Shown: piece after piece, positions 61,096-64,000 of the stretch | How positions within the stretch are numbered: position 1 is the stretch's first letter | How the letters are laid out: each line of letters opens with the position of its first letter | Origin: Symsagittifera roscoffensis | Taxonomy: Eukaryota; Xenacoelomorpha; Acoela; Convolutidae | DNA length: 64,000 nucleotides | NCBI RefSeq assembly: GCF_963678635.1 | Contig: NC_087070.1 | Coordinates: 25,042,007 to 25,106,006 of the forward strand | Direction: 5' to 3' | Translations under genes and position numbers: made by a program | The notes under the pieces: generated by a model | What the model saw: the letters and a program-made list of their open reading frames with translations, nothing else | Told to the model about the DNA's origin: nothing | The model's database searches: none

Positions 61096-63182
61096 CTCCA
61101 ATTTGACTTGGAAAAACTGGAGGATGAAATCTTCCGATATCCACTCATTTCAAAATTGATAAACACAACCCTCCAGCACATTTTGACTTCTGAAACCCTT
61201 GCACCGGAGGAGGAGCTCAAAAGGGCTATAACAATCAAACACAGCATAACTTTACGGTCAGTGTTCCGGACACATAACTTGGATATCAAAAGAAAACAAG
61301 AACAAAGAATGGCAGTAAGAAGCTCAAACGGAGCGAACAGGAAACAACTTTCTAAAAGAGACATCAATAAAAACAAAACTGCTATTAAAACACATTTACA
61401 GTTGAACAATCACCATCAATCAATTTTGCGGACGCACATTTGAAAATAGATACTTGAAAAATTGCCTTGCCATAAAAAAGAAGTGCAGCAAACAAAATCA
61501 CTTTGCAAAAACGTGCCGATCACAACAAATTAGCGAAATAACAAAATATTTGGATAAATCGGAAGGAGAATGCAACTTAGTAGTGGACGCATTTTGTTCG
61601 TGTGAAGAATTCAAAATTACGTCTGTACAAGCAAACATACCAGTGAATAAGAGAATCTTGAGGTAAGTGAGGGTTAGAAACAAAAAGAAAAAAAACGGAC
61701 ATCGCACTCAGAAGAAGTACGAATAAAAAAGATAGTCCGGCTCAGAGATCCAAGTTTTAGCAAAATAAAATCACTGAATACCATAGTCCAAATCGAGAAC
61801 CAGATAATCTAACTAACAGTTGGCAACAATAATAGAAATTATAGATAAAAACAGAAAATCAAGATTCACCCCGGCAGAGAAACGAAACTTGGCGGTCCCT
61901 TTTGTGGACTACAACAAACAACCGATCCTCACCTTTGGGACACTCAAGTAGACCTACGATCAGCAGGCTGGGAGGCGAAATGATCTAAGTTCTTAGTCAC
62001 GGATAACTGGACCAGATGTGTAATGGGTCTGGATATCCCGGGTGAAGTGGGCATATCTACTATACAAACGCCGGCACCAAGGGAACATTCAACTATCACG
62101 TGCTAATGTGTGAGCAGTCAGAAGGTTAGAAAAACAAATTTTCACAACAATTTTAGGATGTCTTTTAAGGAGAAGGAAATTCAAAAAACTGTTTTGTGAT
62201 CTCAAAACTCAAATACCCCTGTGCCCAACTCAAGAAAAGGAGATGAGAACACCAATTCTTATACAGGACAAAGTACAGTCAAAAATGCAAAATTCACCAT
62301 CAGAAGATCACATTAAGAAACTAGACAATGAAAGTGATAGTTTTATTGGACCAATTGTAATTACAGTCGAAAAAAATGAACCAAAAAAACTTGCATTAAA
62401 TGCAAAGCCGATCAATCGGCAATTCTTAAAAAAACTATCAAATGTTGAATGTCGGTGAGTTGATAAATAGGGTGAGTCACATTGTCACAGAAGGAAAAAC
62501 GGGCACGTTTTGCTAAACCGCATTTGACTTAAAATATGCGTACAGTTAATTGAAATCGACTACAGACACAGCTCTCTCAACTAGACAACTTCAGCATCGC
62601 AGGCGGTAATGCTACATGAACATATAGATTCCTGGCCTGATTGCACGGTCTAGCAGATATGAAGGTCCAACATCAAAAGCCATGGATAGAGCGAGTAGTC
62701 AGGGTAAAAGTATATTCTGCTTTCAAGATGACAAACTCATTGTGTTAAAAAGGGAAGAATCAGAAATTGAAAAACTAGTGAACATTTGATCGAAAAAAAT
62801 CTGTTATTAAAGATTTCCCATTGCAAATTCTTCGAAAATGAGGAAGAATGATTGGGCCATCAATTATCAGAGTCGAGTGTCACACCAAAAATCACTAAAA
62901 CACTAAATCACAAGATTTAAGTGTGATGCAGGTCACAATAGATTGGGAGCCAACTTAAAACAACAAAAAAAAAACAGACGGAGGGGAGTGGGCTCCAAAC
63001 TTCTTTGAATCTAGATATTTAAGCAAGAAGAAAATTTTTCAAACAATGAACTAGAACTTCTTGCGGTTGTCTGGACAGTAGACAGGTAATCACCTTACCA
63101 TCAAATTTTAAAAAAATTATCATCGCAACCGACTATCATTGCAAGCCTTAACATCAGCCCTGGATGGAAACCAGTCAAATCT
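61096..63182 (+). mobile_element. Ty3/gypsy LTR retrotransposon fossil, copy C
   Basis: Gag-like frame 61,108-61,443, zinc-knuckle-like CSKQNHFAKTCRSQ near 61,485-61,525, RT start in the frame at 62,243-62,458 (FIGPIVITVEKNEPKKLALN). Unlike copy B it continues past the block junction, into sequence matching copy A from about 22,500 (the RNase H start area). It stops at about 63,182, where spacer sequence begins. Fossil, broken in many places. Confidence 0.82.
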
Positions 63183-63680
63183 AATTTTGGTGTCAATTAG
63201 GTTAAAAAGCTAAATCAGTGAATCCGGAAATTTTTGGACCACACTTCCGGCTGTCGTTTCAAAGCTTTATTGTGAGTATCCTCTCGGCGATCATGATGTA
63301 CGATTAAAAATCAAGAACAAATACCGACGGATAATAAAAACTAGTATTCTAAAACAATTGGCCGGCGTCAAAAAAGAGCTTTAAGTGCTTTTGTTCGTCT
63401 CCTCCAGAGCCATTCCAATATGCATAAGTCGAAAAGACGGAAACTATTAAAATTTCCGAAATACCACAAAAGTTTTTTGTTGTTTCACGCAACTAAAAAA
63501 CCATTAGAAATTCATAAATTAGGAACAAGTAATTTAAAACGTCAATAAACATACAGTATCAGATGGCTGTGAATCAAATCATTGACATTGAGAAAAGTAA
63601 CCCCGCATACAAAGATCCAAGGAAAAAATTGATCTGATATAGGGCTACGGTTCTATTAAATCATTCTAATAAGCTGCATT
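63183..63680. other. Right-end fragment of the 1.28-kb segment, then noncoding spacer
   Basis: 63,183-63,297 matches 36,935-37,049 (ending CTCGGCGATCATGATGTACG). The rest matches 37,060-37,440. This links a gypsy remnant directly to spacer that elsewhere lies about 15 kb further along the repeat order. Confidence 0.6.
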
Positions 63681-64000
63681 TTTTGCCTTGGCTCTAGAAA
63701 TCAAGTTTTTTCAGAAAACTTGTATCAACTATGTTGCCGAGTACACAGCGGAGCTCTCAACATGTATTGCAATGGAGACGATCTGCCTGAGAAAAATAAC
63801 GGCTCTGGCTTCTCTACACACCTGCTCAACATCATGCAGAGCTTTTGGAGGAAAAATTCAGTTCTAGGGTTGGCTGCACCCCGATCTTCGAAAGCTATAA
63901 AGATATCAATTATTTGTGAAGACTTCTAATTTTTCAGTGTATGTAGTTTTTTGCCTCGACTGCTGCTGTGCTAGGGTTATAAAATGAGACTCCGGTTTGC
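63680..64000. repeat. Conserved 0.3-kb segment, copy 5, with empty retroposon site
   Basis: LYQLCC frame at 63,720-63,929, then GACTGCTGCTGTGCTAGG uninterrupted at 63,958-63,975, where copies 3 and 4 carry the SINE-like retroposon. The window ends shortly after. Confidence 0.6.

Larger units (their letters stand above)
47337..62832. repeat. 13.6-kb tandem block, unit 2 (15,496 bp with internal duplication)
   Basis: Same content and order as 33,692-47,336. Length differs by an extra 1,852 bases (tandem duplication at 54,205-57,907) and one base in the GTT tract. All sampled frames are identical to unit 1 apart from one substitution and a cluster at 56,056-56,170. Copying was very recent, or the assembly holds two haplotypes in series. 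Confidence 0.95.

Overview
The window looks like a transposon nest from an AT-rich animal genome. BEL/Pao-type pol fragments occur at several places, and BEL/Pao elements are known from animals; Ty1/copia, Ty3/gypsy and a further reverse-transcriptase (RT) family sit beside them. I see no bacterial operons, no rRNA or true tRNA genes, no CRISPR array and no intact host gene that I can name. Almost every readable open frame belongs to a decayed mobile element.

Layout: copia copy 1 (1-2,992, cut by the window edge) is followed by a spacer and an RT element (about 3,620-5,640). A 7.36-kb block (4,627-11,984) is tandemly repeated (11,985-19,342). Each block carries the 3' part of the RT element, noncoding spacer, a roughly 1-kb nonautonomous DNA transposon with terminal inverted repeats and palindromic TTATAATCGA clusters, a tRNA-Leu/Ser-like sequence, an LTR-like repeat and BEL pol remnants. 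BEL remnants then run to about 20,220, a gypsy fossil lies at about 21,200-23,380, nested direct repeats fill 22,791-27,070, and 27,070-28,015 is unassigned. A diverged, inverted relative of the TTATAATCGA element (28,018-28,475) abuts copia copy 2 (28,478-32,090).

From copia copy 2 the same order starts again: copia, RT element, spacer, tRNA-like, BEL, gypsy. The two copia copies are 29,931 bp apart. Inside this second round a 13,645-bp block (33,692-47,336) is repeated almost without change (47,337-62,832). The second copy carries an extra internal tandem duplication of about 1.85 kb (54,205-57,907). The last kilobase (62,833-64,000) joins a gypsy remnant to the spacer seen near 37 kb.

The genes do not form a pathway. 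The history is layered: old element insertions, later block duplications whose junctions show 1-5 bp of shared sequence, a likely conversion tract between the copia copies, a SINE-like insertion with a matching empty site, and a last duplication so fresh that an assembly artefact must be excluded. The most novel-looking items are the TTATAATCGA element, the minus-strand retroposon with an (AAC)n tail, and the RT family carrying GTTQGD with a separate downstream conserved region.
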